Below, piece after piece: positions 34,050 to 41,423 of a stretch of 64,000 nt of DNA. The stretch comes from Methylobacterium sp. PvR107 (GTDB taxonomy: Bacteria; Pseudomonadota; Alphaproteobacteria; Rhizobiales; Beijerinckiaceae), in contig NZ_JAFIBW010000001.1 of NCBI RefSeq assembly GCF_017833295.1, positions 1,984,001 through 2,048,000 of the forward strand, in the 5' to 3' direction. Every line of letters starts with the position of its first letter. Within the stretch, counting starts at the first letter, position 1. The translations under genes and the position numbers were made by a program. The notes below the pieces were generated by a model that saw nothing but the letters and a program-made list of their open reading frames with translations, made no database searches and was not told where the DNA came from.

Positions 34050-34499
34050 CTACGCCGCGGCGCGACCAGCCATCGCGCCCGGCCGCCCCAGGCCGATGCT
34101 CTTCGCCAAGGCGGAGCGCTGCGCGGCATAGCTCGGCGCCGTCATCGGGTAGTCATCCGGCAGACCGAAGCGGGCGCGGTAGGCGCGGGGCTCCAGGCCG
34201 TGAGCGGAGAGGTGCCGCTTCAGGGTCTTGTAGGACCTGCCGTCAATGAAGCTGATCAGTGCGTCGGGCGTGATCGACTTCTTGATCTGCGCGGGCGTCA
34301 GCTTCTCGGTGCTCTCCGGAGAAGGCACCGCGGTCGCGCCGGAGACGAGCCCCACGAGCGTACCGTGAACGGATCGGATCAACCCAGGCAGGTCGCTCGC
34401 CGCGACGTGGTTTCCGCGAACGTAGGAGGCGACGATGTTCGCGGTGTAGTCGATCGCCGTGTCGATGCCTGGTGTCAGGTGGTGGGTCGCTTCGGACAT
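34050..34499 (-). CDS. Ros/MucR-family regulator lacking the zinc cysteine
   Basis: 149 residues. The C-terminal half is a clear match to MucR: KKSITPDALISFIDGRSYKT, LKRHLSAHGLEPRAYRARFG, DDYPMTAPSYAAQRSALAKS. MucR/Ros bind AT-rich promoter DNA through a prokaryotic zinc finger; here the first zinc ligand Cys is replaced (ISFIDG instead of I.CLEDG), although both His (96, 100) remain. Zinc-free homologues are known in rhizobia. It probably regulates phage or host genes in early infection or lysogeny. Confidence 0.85.
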   Translation of the reverse strand: MSEATHHLTPGIDTAIDYTANIVASYVRGNHVAASDLPGLIRSVHGTLVGLVSGATAVPSPESTEKLTPAQIKKSITPDALISFIDGRSYKTLKRHLSAHGLEPRAYRARFGLPDDYPMTAPSYAAQRSALAKSIGLGRPGAMAGRAAA

Positions 34500-34534
34500 G
34501 GTGCTCTCCTGGGAATAGAGCGGTGGGTGAAGGG

Positions 34535-35104
34535 TCAGGCGAGCACGCGCTCGCCGTGCATGTGCAGCTCGCGTGGGACGTGGCGGCCGCGCACGGCGCA
34601 GGCCCAATCCCAGAGCGCGAGCGCGTCGCAGATGTTGTCGTCCTTGAAGCCGGGCGGCACGTAGCCGAGGGCCACGCACTGCGCGATCACAGCAGCCTTG
34701 GTGTCTTTCGGAGAGCCCCACCGAGCCTTGCCGGTGAAGTGCTTCCGCACCGTCTGCATGTTTGCGGGAAGCACCTCGATGCCGTAACACTCAGCGACGC
34801 CCTGGAGGCCGCCGACGGCGCGCTGCGGGATGCAGATGCTCTCGATGCTCCGCCGGATCGGATCTGCCCGGTCCCCGGCGCCTTGGTTCTGGTAGGGCGG
34901 GATTGGCGACTCGAAGACGATCAGCTCCGGGCGGGTATCCGCGAGGAAGCAGAGGTCACGGATCTTCTTGCCCATGGCGCCGCCCACGACGTCGTAGTGC
35001 TCCGAAGGCTTCTTCAGCCTCCAGAGATCCGTGCGCGGCTTCGACCCCGGCTCACCGAAGGCGAAGCCCGTGCACGTCGCGATGTCGAGGGCGGCGATCA
35101 GCAT
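34535..35104 (-). CDS. RuvC-like Holliday junction resolvase
   Basis: 189 residues from ATG 35104. RNase H-fold acidic residues are in place: Asp7 in AALDIATCTGFAFG, Glu65 in IVFESP, and Asp155/156 plus Asp160 in DDNICDALALWDWA. Phage RuvC-like enzymes resolve recombination or replication branches before packaging. Located in the leftward early operon next to replication genes. Confidence 0.85.
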   Translation of the reverse strand: MLIAALDIATCTGFAFGEPGSKPRTDLWRLKKPSEHYDVVGGAMGKKIRDLCFLADTRPELIVFESPIPPYQNQGAGDRADPIRRSIESICIPQRAVGGLQGVAECYGIEVLPANMQTVRKHFTGKARWGSPKDTKAAVIAQCVALGYVPPGFKDDNICDALALWDWACAVRGRHVPRELHMHGERVLA

Positions 35105-35111
35105 GGCGACC

Positions 35112-35990
35112 TCAGTGGATCGCGTCGGGGCCGAGACCGCGGTGGACCGCGTTGCGACGCGGGGCCGGCGGCGGGAGCTCGTCCTGAAGCGGCTCGGCAG
35201 CCTTCTGCTGGGCGCGCGCCGGGGCTGCCGGCGGTAACTCGTCGCTGGCTGGCTTGGCCGCCTGCTCGCGGATGTGCGCCTCGGATTCGGCGTTGCCCTC
35301 GCGTAGCGCGCCGGTGATCTCGCCGGGCTTGGCCTCCGGCAGTTCGGCGACCGGGTCGGCAGCGGTCTCGGGTGTGGCGGCCCGGGCAGCGTCGAGCACG
35401 GCCTGGGCCTCAACCATGGCCTTCGGCTTCCGCCCCTTGCCGGACCATTTCGCACTCGCCTCCTCAAACCGGGCGAGCGCCTCGTCGAGCGGGATGCCGG
35501 GGGTCGGCACGTGCGCTGGCGGCTGGTCGGCTTTCGCCTCTACCGGCTTCGGCTGCGCATCCTTGCCGCCCTGCTGCTCACCGGTCCGGGTGTTGTCGAA
35601 GACGCTGCCCTGATCGTCCGACTGCTGGCCAGCCGTGGCTTCCGCCTCCTGCGCTAGAGAGACCAGGTCCTTGTCGACGTATCCGACGTCCTTCGACAGC
35701 AGACCGACTTGAGTGATGACGGCGGCGCGGTCACCAGCGGCCGAGATCTTGTCGAGGATCTTCATGATCTGCGTGGTCGCCTTCGCCACGCCGTGGACCT
35801 TGTGCAGCCGCTTGAGCTGCTCCTTGACGCCCGCCTCCTCGCGAGCGTCGGCCACGAGTTCCTTCTCGCGATCCTGGCGGCTGTACAGCTCGTTCAGCGC
35901 GTCGCGCCGATCCTCGCTCTTCGCCGGCATCATCAGGCAGGCATTCGCGATGCCGATCCTGATTTCTTCGTTGGCGGACGGGTTGGCCAT
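35112..35990 (-). CDS. Hypothetical protein with repeated DELPP motif tail
   Basis: 292 residues. The N-terminal 115 residues are helical (ALNELYSRQDREKELVADAR). The rest is low-complexity with two copies of a DELPPxAP motif near the C-terminus. The same short motif appears in the RecT-like protein of the rightward operon. It may be a single-strand DNA or recombination accessory protein, but there is no recognised domain. Confidence 0.6.
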   Translation of the reverse strand: MANPSANEEIRIGIANACLMMPAKSEDRRDALNELYSRQDREKELVADAREEAGVKEQLKRLHKVHGVAKATTQIMKILDKISAAGDRAAVITQVGLLSKDVGYVDKDLVSLAQEAEATAGQQSDDQGSVFDNTRTGEQQGGKDAQPKPVEAKADQPPAHVPTPGIPLDEALARFEEASAKWSGKGRKPKAMVEAQAVLDAARAATPETAADPVAELPEAKPGEITGALREGNAESEAHIREQAAKPASDELPPAAPARAQQKAAEPLQDELPPPAPRRNAVHRGLGPDAIH

Positions 35991-36028
35991 GTGCGCTCTC
36001 CTCGGTCGTGCGCTTGGGGGGACGGCGG

Positions 36029-36172
36029 TCAGAAGGGTTCGTCGCTGGCCGCGCGCAGCTCACACCGGCGGGCGAGGCGTGCGGCCGGGAGCGCGATGCC
36101 GCGAGCGGGCAGGTTGAATAGCCAGGAGACGCCGCGAAGCGCGGACGCAGAGAGCAGCAGCAGCCATTTCAC
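36029..36172 (-). CDS. 47-residue micro-protein
   Basis: GTG start at 36172 with AGGAG at the right distance. Sequence begins MKWLLLLSASALRGVSWLFN (GTG read as Met), a hydrophobic N-terminal helix, then a basic tail. Probably membrane-bound. Unknown function. Confidence 0.45.
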   Translation of the reverse strand: MKWLLLLSASALRGVSWLFNLPARGIALPAARLARRCELRAASDEPF

Positions 36173-36181
36173 GATGGGCTC

Positions 36182-36538
36182 CTATGGGCCGCGGAGAGCG
36201 GCGAGTTCGGATTGGACGGCGGCCAGTTGCGCCTCGAGCGCGGACTGCCGGGAAAGGCGATGTGCCTCGGCGACCCACGACGGCGCCGCCTCGCGCATGA
36301 TCTCGACGAGGAAGTCGGCCTCGTAGGCGACCATCAAATCGAGCAGAAACACGCCGCTCGGCATGGAGCACCGCTCCAGAAGCTTCTGCACGGTCTCGAC
36401 GTTGTGCCCGGTCCGCTGGGCGACGTGCTTGGCGGTGTTCGTTGGGTGCTGGCGTCGTAGATAAGCGACCACACGTTCGGCGACTTCGGTCCGCTCCGTG
36501 GCGGACATCTGTCGGTTCGGTCGGGATTGTTGCGGCAT
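36182..36538 (-). CDS. Phage regulator with helix-turn-helix
   Basis: 118 residues from ATG 36538 (an alternative is ATG 36508). Residues 35-60 (PTNTAKHVAQRTGHNVETVQ) form a helix-turn-helix; the C-terminal 30 residues are a coiled coil (SRQSALEAQLAAVQSELAAL) that may dimerise it. Its position second in the leftward operon after the Cro-like gene is the slot used by lambda CII-type activators, but the sequence does not prove this. Confidence 0.6.
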   Translation of the reverse strand: MPQQSRPNRQMSATERTEVAERVVAYLRRQHPTNTAKHVAQRTGHNVETVQKLLERCSMPSGVFLLDLMVAYEADFLVEIMREAAPSWVAEAHRLSRQSALEAQLAAVQSELAALRGP

Positions 36539-36666
36539 CGACTTCCCTGATGGTGAGGAAGTCGAAGCCGAGGGGCGCTGGGAACGCACCGAAGCCGAAG
36601 CGATGGACCGGGCGGCGCTGGGAACGCCGAACGATCCGGATGAAGACGGAAGAGCAGACGAAGCCA

Positions 36667-36960
36667 TCAGAGCGCAGCCGGGACAGCAGCGGAGGATAGC
36701 GAGGCAGGAACAGTGGAGACTGGAACGAGGGGGCGAGGCACATCGGAAGGCCAATCGACCCCGGCCGGCCAATTCTCGGAGAGCCAGCGGATCACACGGT
36801 CGTAGGTGCCGACAGTGAAGCCCTGGCCACCATCAACGACGCGATCGAAGAACGTGTTGTCGTTCAGCGCGCGCTTGCAGACGGTCTTCGGCGTGACGCC
36901 GGAATGCGCCTGGAAAAGCGCGGTGCACGTTCGGAGGTGCTGGCGAAGCGTCTGTTCCAT
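36667..36960 (-). CDS. Cro-like protein
   Basis: 97 residues beginning MEQTLRQHLRTCTALFQAHS. FQAHSGVTPKTVCKRALNDN gives a helix-turn-helix, followed by a Gly-rich turn and VGTYDRVIRWLSENWP. It is first in the leftward operon, divergent from the CI-like repressor with operators between. Expected to repress the repressor gene and favour lytic growth. There is no Shine-Dalgarno before the ATG; the promoter is so close that the mRNA may be leaderless. Confidence 0.75.
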   Translation of the reverse strand: MEQTLRQHLRTCTALFQAHSGVTPKTVCKRALNDNTFFDRVVDGGQGFTVGTYDRVIRWLSENWPAGVDWPSDVPRPLVPVSTVPASLSSAAVPAAL

Positions 36961-37047
36961 GCTTCCGCATTATGCGGATGATCCCGCACTTTGCAAGCGG
37001 GAAGTTCCGTATCGCAATCCGCATTCGCAAAGCGGAATACTCCGCAC
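36961..37047. promoter_or_regulatory. Immunity operator/promoter region between Cro-like and CI-like genes
   Basis: 87 bases with seven TCCGC/GCGGA-type half-sites, including TCCGCATTATGCGGA (36964-36978), TCCCGC-N9-GCGGGA (36982-37002) and TCCGC-N9-GCGGA (37018-37036). Leftward promoter: TTGCAA (36996-36991), 16 bases, CATAAT (36974-36969), about 8 bases before the cro start. Rightward: AATACT (37036-37041) ends 6 bases before the repressor ATG. Neither gene has a Shine-Dalgarno. Confidence 0.75.
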
Positions 37048-37812
37048 ATGACTCCACAGCAGGCAGATCATGCGCGTAACGTCCTCCGCGTTGAGATCGC
37101 GAAGGCAAAAACCAATCCGACAAAGCTCGCCTACGACATCGGCCGGAAGCGCGACTACGTTCGCGACTTCCTGAAGGGTCGGAAGGAGAGCCTCGGGGCC
37201 AGCGATTTCATCGAACTGGAGCGCGTCCTGGGGATCACCCGGGCACAGCTCCTCGGAGGATCGCCTGTGGACGAATTGACCCGTGTGCCGCTCGGACGTG
37301 AATTCGACGACGACGAGGTCTTCGACGACAGCGGCCAGATCATCTTAGCGACCCAGGCGAAGCAGAAGCTCGGACCAGGCGAGGTGCCTGAGCGTAATGT
37401 CATCGCCGGACTGGGCCAGGGTGGAATTGCCGATCCGGTGAATGTCGATGGGGAAGTGCTGGATGGCGTCCGTGCGATCTGGCGGCTGCCTGTGAGCTAC
37501 CTGCGCACCGAATTGCGAGCCCGTGAATCCGAGGTCGATATCGTTGCCGTTGACGGCGACTCGATGATCCCGACCCTTCAGCCGGGCGACCGGGTGCTGA
37601 TCAATCGATCTCAGCGTGCTCCCTCGCCCGATGGCCTTTACGCGATCTTCGATGGCGTTGGTGTAGCGATCAAGCGCCTTGAATTGCTGACCGGCAGCAA
37701 GCCGCTGAAAATTCGCATCATCTCCGACAATTCGCAGCACGGATCGCACGACATTCTGGCCGAGGATCTGAGCATAATCGGCCGAGTTATCATGCGGATG
37801 TCGCGGCTCTGA
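37048..37812 (+). CDS. CI-like repressor with S24 self-cleavage domain
   Basis: 254 residues from ATG 37048. The N-terminal domain (NPTKLAYDIGRKRDYVRDFL) is a helix-turn-helix; the C-terminal LexA/CI peptidase domain has VDGDSMIPTLQPGDRVLIN with Ser172 and AIKRLEL with Lys209. Ala120-Gly121 in NVIAGLGQGG is the likely RecA-stimulated cleavage site. It maintains lysogeny and gives SOS induction. It is followed by a coupled membrane protein gene (TGATG). Confidence 0.93.
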   Translation: MTPQQADHARNVLRVEIAKAKTNPTKLAYDIGRKRDYVRDFLKGRKESLGASDFIELERVLGITRAQLLGGSPVDELTRVPLGREFDDDEVFDDSGQIILATQAKQKLGPGEVPERNVIAGLGQGGIADPVNVDGEVLDGVRAIWRLPVSYLRTELRARESEVDIVAVDGDSMIPTLQPGDRVLINRSQRAPSPDGLYAIFDGVGVAIKRLELLTGSKPLKIRIISDNSQHGSHDILAEDLSIIGRVIMRMSRL

Positions 37813-38132
37813 TGAACATCTCGTTTGTTTTTCTGTTCATTCTAAACATTATTGAGCCAATCGCACTCGCTATCTTTGCTCAACGTCGAGGACACGTGGG
37901 CTTTTTCTGGTTTGTAGCCATCTTCGCTGCTGCGGCAGCTTATACCTTATTTGTAGATGGCACCGTAGCGGATGATCCAAATTCCCTGATCGATCCATCC
38001 TTTTACGAGAATATCGGACAGTATCGCGAGCTTGGTGGGTTTGCCCTCGGAGCGTTTGTTTTACCCCTGATTGTTTTGCTCATTTTGTTCACATGGCCAA
38101 AGAACCGAGATTTAAGCCCGCCGAAAAGCTGA
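37812..38132 (+). CDS. Small membrane protein coupled to the repressor
   Basis: 106 residues with three hydrophobic segments (ISFVFLFILNIIEPIALAIF; FFWFVAIFAAAAAYTLFV; FALGAFVLPLIVLLILFTW). The ATG overlaps the repressor stop, so it should be made in the lysogen whenever the repressor is. Lambda rexB and other lysogenic membrane proteins in this position exclude other phages; the same is inferred here. AT-richer than flanks. Confidence 0.75.
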   Translation: MNISFVFLFILNIIEPIALAIFAQRRGHVGFFWFVAIFAAAAAYTLFVDGTVADDPNSLIDPSFYENIGQYRELGGFALGAFVLPLIVLLILFTWPKNRDLSPPKS

Positions 38133-38532
38133 TCTCGCGTAAACATGCCCTCAAATGGTGCGCCAGCACCTCGGGAGATCCAAGAGGGACTAGTTCCTCT
38201 TGGTCGGGGTGCGGGGCGGAAGCCCTGCCTTGGCGACGCCCGACCCGATTGCCGTCGGACCTCGCGGCGGTTCTCAGGCCCCCAACGATAGCCGTTCTGC
38301 GTTCCAACCCTGTAGTTATAGGTTAGCTCTCTGCCGCGTGCGCGCGCGTAGTTACGTCTCGCGCGCGCAGGGGTAGACCAGGGCTTGGAACCGGCTACGC
38401 TGTTGTGGTATTTAATTACCGCCAGCCGAGGAGCATCCCAAATGCACACGTTCGGTTGAGGCCCCCGCGCGACTCGTTCGCCGGGGGCTTTTCGTTTCAA
38501 CCTGTGGATATCGGGAACAAAACAAAAACACT
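38133..38532. other. Structured non-coding region between immunity and early operons
   Basis: 400 bases with no convincing gene. It has a near-perfect 24-bp palindrome CCAAGAGG-N8-CCTCTTGG (38180-38203) and a perfect 10-bp inverted repeat TGCGCGCGCG-N11-CGCGCGCGCA (38339-38369), and ends with an intrinsic terminator. It could encode a small regulatory RNA of the phage lambda oop type or hold additional protein-binding sites. Confidence 0.5.
38461..38492 (+). terminator. Intrinsic terminator
   Basis: GCCCCCG (38461-38467) pairs with CGGGGGC (38482-38488) and is followed by TTTT. It faces rightward and would stop transcripts from the repressor operon before the early promoter at 38.57 kb. Confidence 0.7.
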
Positions 38533-38600
38533 TTCCGCAAGTGCCTCCGCAGATTTTTCCGCATTTCCGCTTGACGTGCGGAAACTCCCGCACCTATGAT
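38533..38600 (+). promoter_or_regulatory. Early rightward promoter with repressor half-sites
   Basis: TTGACG (38571-38576), 18 bases, TATGAT (38595-38600). Six TTCCGC/GCGGAA/CCCGC half-sites (38533-38538, 38546-38550, 38557-38562, 38565-38570, 38578-38583, 38586-38591) cover and precede it, the same half-site as at the immunity region. So the CI-like and/or Cro-like proteins should control the rightward early operon. Confidence 0.75.
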
Positions 38601-38635
38601 CAGCCATCGCCGCTTTCCCAGGGCGCGAGGGCTTC

Positions 38636-38812
38636 ATGATCCACGATCACCGACCACTTCCGGTCGAAGACGCATGGCAGCGCAGACAGCGTAGCCGGCA
38701 GGAACAGCACGAGGCCGCGCTCCAGCAGGACATTCATCGGGCCGGCCATCTCACGGCTTCGGCGCGCGCTGCTCTGGCTAAAAAGCAGAACCGGCTGGAG
38801 CACAGCCGATGA
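38636..38812 (+). CDS. Small charged phage protein, first gene of the rightward operon
   Basis: 58 residues starting MIHDHRPLPVEDAWQRRQRS, His/Arg/Gln-rich and probably helical. It is the first reading frame after the promoter, 35 bases behind the -10 box, and overlaps the next gene as ATGA. No family recognised. Confidence 0.55.
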   Translation: MIHDHRPLPVEDAWQRRQRSRQEQHEAALQQDIHRAGHLTASARAALAKKQNRLEHSR

Positions 38813-38883
38813 TCGCCGGCAGCATCGCCTTCGCGGCTATTGGCGCCGCCCTTCTCGCCGTCCTCACGAGCGACCGGCGATGA
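38809..38883 (+). CDS. 24-residue membrane peptide
   Basis: MIAGSIAFAAIGAALLAVLT plus four residues, one hydrophobic helix. Start and stop overlap both neighbours (ATGA twice), which supports translation as part of the operon. Unknown function. Confidence 0.45.
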   Translation: MIAGSIAFAAIGAALLAVLTSDRR

Positions 38884-39617
38884 GCGAGATTAGGAGCCTC
38901 GATCGTGAGGCCCACTCCCCGAATTCGGATAGCCGCGATTGTGCGGCGCCTCCGTTCCACCATGACTTCGAAGACTGGTGGGGCATGCTCGACGGTAAGC
39001 CGTCCTGCATCCCCGCCAGTCGCGTGTCGCTCGGTTTCTACGCCCGGCGCGAGTCCAGCGGCCCGCACATCGGCGTCGCCATCTGGCTGGGCGAGAACGA
39101 CCGTCCGTGCGTGAAGCTCGGGAGCCGGGCTGCCTTCTCGCTGTCGACCGACGAGATCGAGGCGCAGTTCTCGGTCGAGCACCTGGCCTGGATGATGGCC
39201 GTGCCGGAGGAAGCCTACCGCGCGTGGGCCGCCACTGGCGAATGGCCTGAAGGGACTGTGCTGGACCGGCCGCGGCCGAAGGTTGAGCGCGCCAAGACCG
39301 CAGTGTCTGAGGACGTGCAGCCCGCTGAGAAGCAGCCGGCCGTGTTCATTCGGCTCTACCAGACAATCGATCCGCCCAAGACCAGCATGGCCTTCATGGC
39401 GCGGGCCATCGCGCGCTCAAAGGGCGGCGGCGAGGGCTTCAGCGTCGGCTTTTACGCGGACACCGCGTTCGGGGCTCAGAAGCTCGCAGAGATCTGGATC
39501 GCCGAGGAGCGCGCCAAGGCCGAACGTGCCGAGGCAGCGCGGCAAGCCAGAGCGGCAATCCGGCGCCGGCCCGCCACCCATTCCGATCAGCCCGAGACCG
39601 AGGGAGCGTCCGCGTGA
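38880..39617 (+). CDS. Hypothetical early protein
   Basis: 245 residues starting MSEIRSLDREAHSPNSDSRD. A folded-looking N-terminal part (DFEDWWGMLDGKPSCIPASR to GVAIWLGENDRPCVKLGSR) is followed by a helical, Ala/Arg-rich C-terminus. Leader-type hairpin copy 6 lies inside its first codons (38932-38947). Overlaps the RecT-like gene by four bases, so a recombination accessory role is possible. Confidence 0.6.
   Translation: MSEIRSLDREAHSPNSDSRDCAAPPFHHDFEDWWGMLDGKPSCIPASRVSLGFYARRESSGPHIGVAIWLGENDRPCVKLGSRAAFSLSTDEIEAQFSVEHLAWMMAVPEEAYRAWAATGEWPEGTVLDRPRPKVERAKTAVSEDVQPAEKQPAVFIRLYQTIDPPKTSMAFMARAIARSKGGGEGFSVGFYADTAFGAQKLAEIWIAEERAKAERAEAARQARAAIRRRPATHSDQPETEGASA
38932..38947 (+). promoter_or_regulatory. 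Hairpin copy 6 (loop GATTGT), inside a coding region
   Basis: GCCGC-GATTGT-GCGGC followed by GC, the same form as the leader hairpins at 22.5-25.5 kb. The nearest following ATG (38962) is out of frame with the gene it lies in, so this copy is not an obvious leader. Confidence 0.4.
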
Positions 39618-41161
39618 ACGCGCTTGTGCCGCAGAACGAGACCCGTACGCCGATGATGTCGGGCGGCCGGATCGCGCCGATCATCCCGCAGAGCATGGAG
39701 GACGCCTACCGACTCGGCACCGCCATCGTGAAGGCCGGCATGGCGCCACGCGGGATGGAGACCGCTGAGAAGTGCATGGTCGCGATCCTGCGCGGCCTCG
39801 AGGTCGGCCTGTCGCCCATGCAGGCGGTCGACAAGATCGCGGTGGTGAACGGCCGGCCCACGATCTGGGGCGACGGCGCGATGGCGCTGGTGCGCGCCTC
39901 CGGGCTCTGCGAGTTCGTGAAAGAGCGCATCGACGGCGAAGGCGATGGCCGAGTCGCCATCTGCGAGAGCAAGCGCAAGGGGGAAGTCGAGGCCGTTCGC
40001 CGGACCTTCTCGGTCTCGGAAGCGAAGGAGGCTGGCCTCTGGAACAAGCAGGGGCCGTGGAAGCAATTCCCCGCGCGCATGCTCCAGATGCGGGCCCGGG
40101 CGTTCGCGCTCCGCGATCTCTACGCAGACGTCCTGGGCGGACTTTACCTGCGCGAGGAGATTGAGGACGAGGGTCGCCCGGCACGCGCAGAGACCCCGCC
40201 TCCGGCCGAGCCACGCCGCCAGGTGCAGCAGCAGCCGGCAGCCCAGGTCATTGAGCACCAGCCTGCTGATCCGTCGGAGGCTCAGCGCAAGCTGGAGGAG
40301 GCCGAGGCTGCCGGCGCGCCTGATGACATCGTGTCGACCCTCGCGGCCGTCGTCGACGGCGAGGCCGAAGACGTCGTCACGAAGGAATCGCTGCTCACCG
40401 AGCTCGACGACAAGCTCTCGTATCAGGGCACGGTTGACGCGATCGAGGAGGCCTACACCGACTTCGACGCGGAGGCCTTGCTTTCCGATTACGAGGGCGG
40501 CGTCGAGGCGGCCCGGAAGCTGAAGGACCAGCACCTCGACCGCGTGCGCCAGGGTGGTGCGGCAGAGCCGGCCGCCAGCGACTTCCCGGGCGAAGCTTCG
40601 ATCAAGCAGACATCCGGTGGGAAGCCGCTCGACCTGCCGCCGCCACCCGATCCGTTCGTCATCCCGACCGAGTTCAAGGGCGGCGGCCACTATCAGATCT
40701 TCATCCGCGCCGCCGCCACCGCAGCGAATGCGCCGGAGGACGAGGACCGGCTCCGGAAGATCTGGGCCGAGACCAAGCCCCAGCGCGTCGAGCTCGCTCA
40801 GCAGGGACAGATCGACAACACGGTGGTGAAGCTGCTGCTGGATGATCTCGGCGTCGCCTTCGCGCGGTGTCAGGCCGCCGCGCCACTCGCCGACGATCTG
40901 CCTCCGCCTGCGCCGACGCGCGCCGTCACACCGTCACCGGCCGCAGAGCCGCCTGACACCGGCGCCGAGGATCCGATCGCCGCCTACACGGCACGCCAGG
41001 AGCGTGAGCTCGCAGCGTGCGCCACAAAGCAGGACGTCGCGAAGTGGTGGGCTTCGACGGGCGACGACCGCGATCAGACCGGCGCCAACGACGCGCAGCG
41101 GATGGCCTGGAAGAGCGCCATGCAGCGCCGCAAGGGCGATCTGCCCGAAGGGGAGGCCTGA
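39614..41161 (+). CDS. RecT-like single-strand annealing protein
   Basis: 515 residues. The N-terminal 200 residues fit the RecT family of phage annealing proteins: ILRGLEVGLSPMQAVDKIAV, NGRPTIWGDGAMALVRASGL, then WKQFPARMLQMRARAFALRD and YADVLGGLYL. It would pair single strands in phage recombination. Residues 200-515 are an extension with acidic helices, a second small domain (residues 350-425) and several (D)LPPPxP motifs. RecT proteins are usually about 270-330 residues, so the long tail is unusual. No exonuclease partner is recognised beside it. Confidence 0.85.
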   Translation: MNALVPQNETRTPMMSGGRIAPIIPQSMEDAYRLGTAIVKAGMAPRGMETAEKCMVAILRGLEVGLSPMQAVDKIAVVNGRPTIWGDGAMALVRASGLCEFVKERIDGEGDGRVAICESKRKGEVEAVRRTFSVSEAKEAGLWNKQGPWKQFPARMLQMRARAFALRDLYADVLGGLYLREEIEDEGRPARAETPPPAEPRRQVQQQPAAQVIEHQPADPSEAQRKLEEAEAAGAPDDIVSTLAAVVDGEAEDVVTKESLLTELDDKLSYQGTVDAIEEAYTDFDAEALLSDYEGGVEAARKLKDQHLDRVRQGGAAEPAASDFPGEASIKQTSGGKPLDLPPPPDPFVIPTEFKGGGHYQIFIRAAATAANAPEDEDRLRKIWAETKPQRVELAQQGQIDNTVVKLLLDDLGVAFARCQAAAPLADDLPPPAPTRAVTPSPAAEPPDTGAEDPIAAYTARQERELAACATKQDVAKWWASTGDDRDQTGANDAQRMAWKSAMQRRKGDLPEGEA

Positions 41162-41164
41162 GCG

Positions 41165-41422
41165 ATGGCTGAGCGCCTCGACGATCAAGGCCGGCCTTGG
41201 TCCGGCGACTATCACCGACAGCGGATCCTGACCCAGCGCATCCAGCGGGTGATCGACGGCAAGGAGTTCGTCGACATCATGGCCGCGCTGGGCACCGTGA
41301 CGGCGAACCTCATCGCGGATCTGTCGACCGACGAGGCTGAGGCGATGCGTGGGCTGGCAGCCCACCACGGCGACCTGCAGTCGGTGGTGAAGCAGCGCTT
41401 CGCCCGCAAGACGGCGCACTGA
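41165..41422 (+). CDS. Hypothetical small early protein
   Basis: 85 residues starting MAERLDDQGRPWSGDYHRQR. Helical middle (VDIMAALGTVTANLIADLST). Same size and position as small proteins often found between recombinase and helicase genes in related phages. Unknown function. Confidence 0.6.
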   Translation: MAERLDDQGRPWSGDYHRQRILTQRIQRVIDGKEFVDIMAALGTVTANLIADLSTDEAEAMRGLAAHHGDLQSVVKQRFARKTAH

Positions 41423-41423
41423 G

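Noticed and set aside
38003..38593. Minus-strand frame of 196 codons across the non-coding region
   Set aside because: Composition is random-looking, it overlaps the coupled membrane protein gene and crosses the terminator and operators.
38932..38947. Hairpin copy 6 as a leader for a gene starting at 38962
   Set aside because: That ATG is out of frame with the clearly coding frame from 38880, and the frame it opens looks like a shadow.
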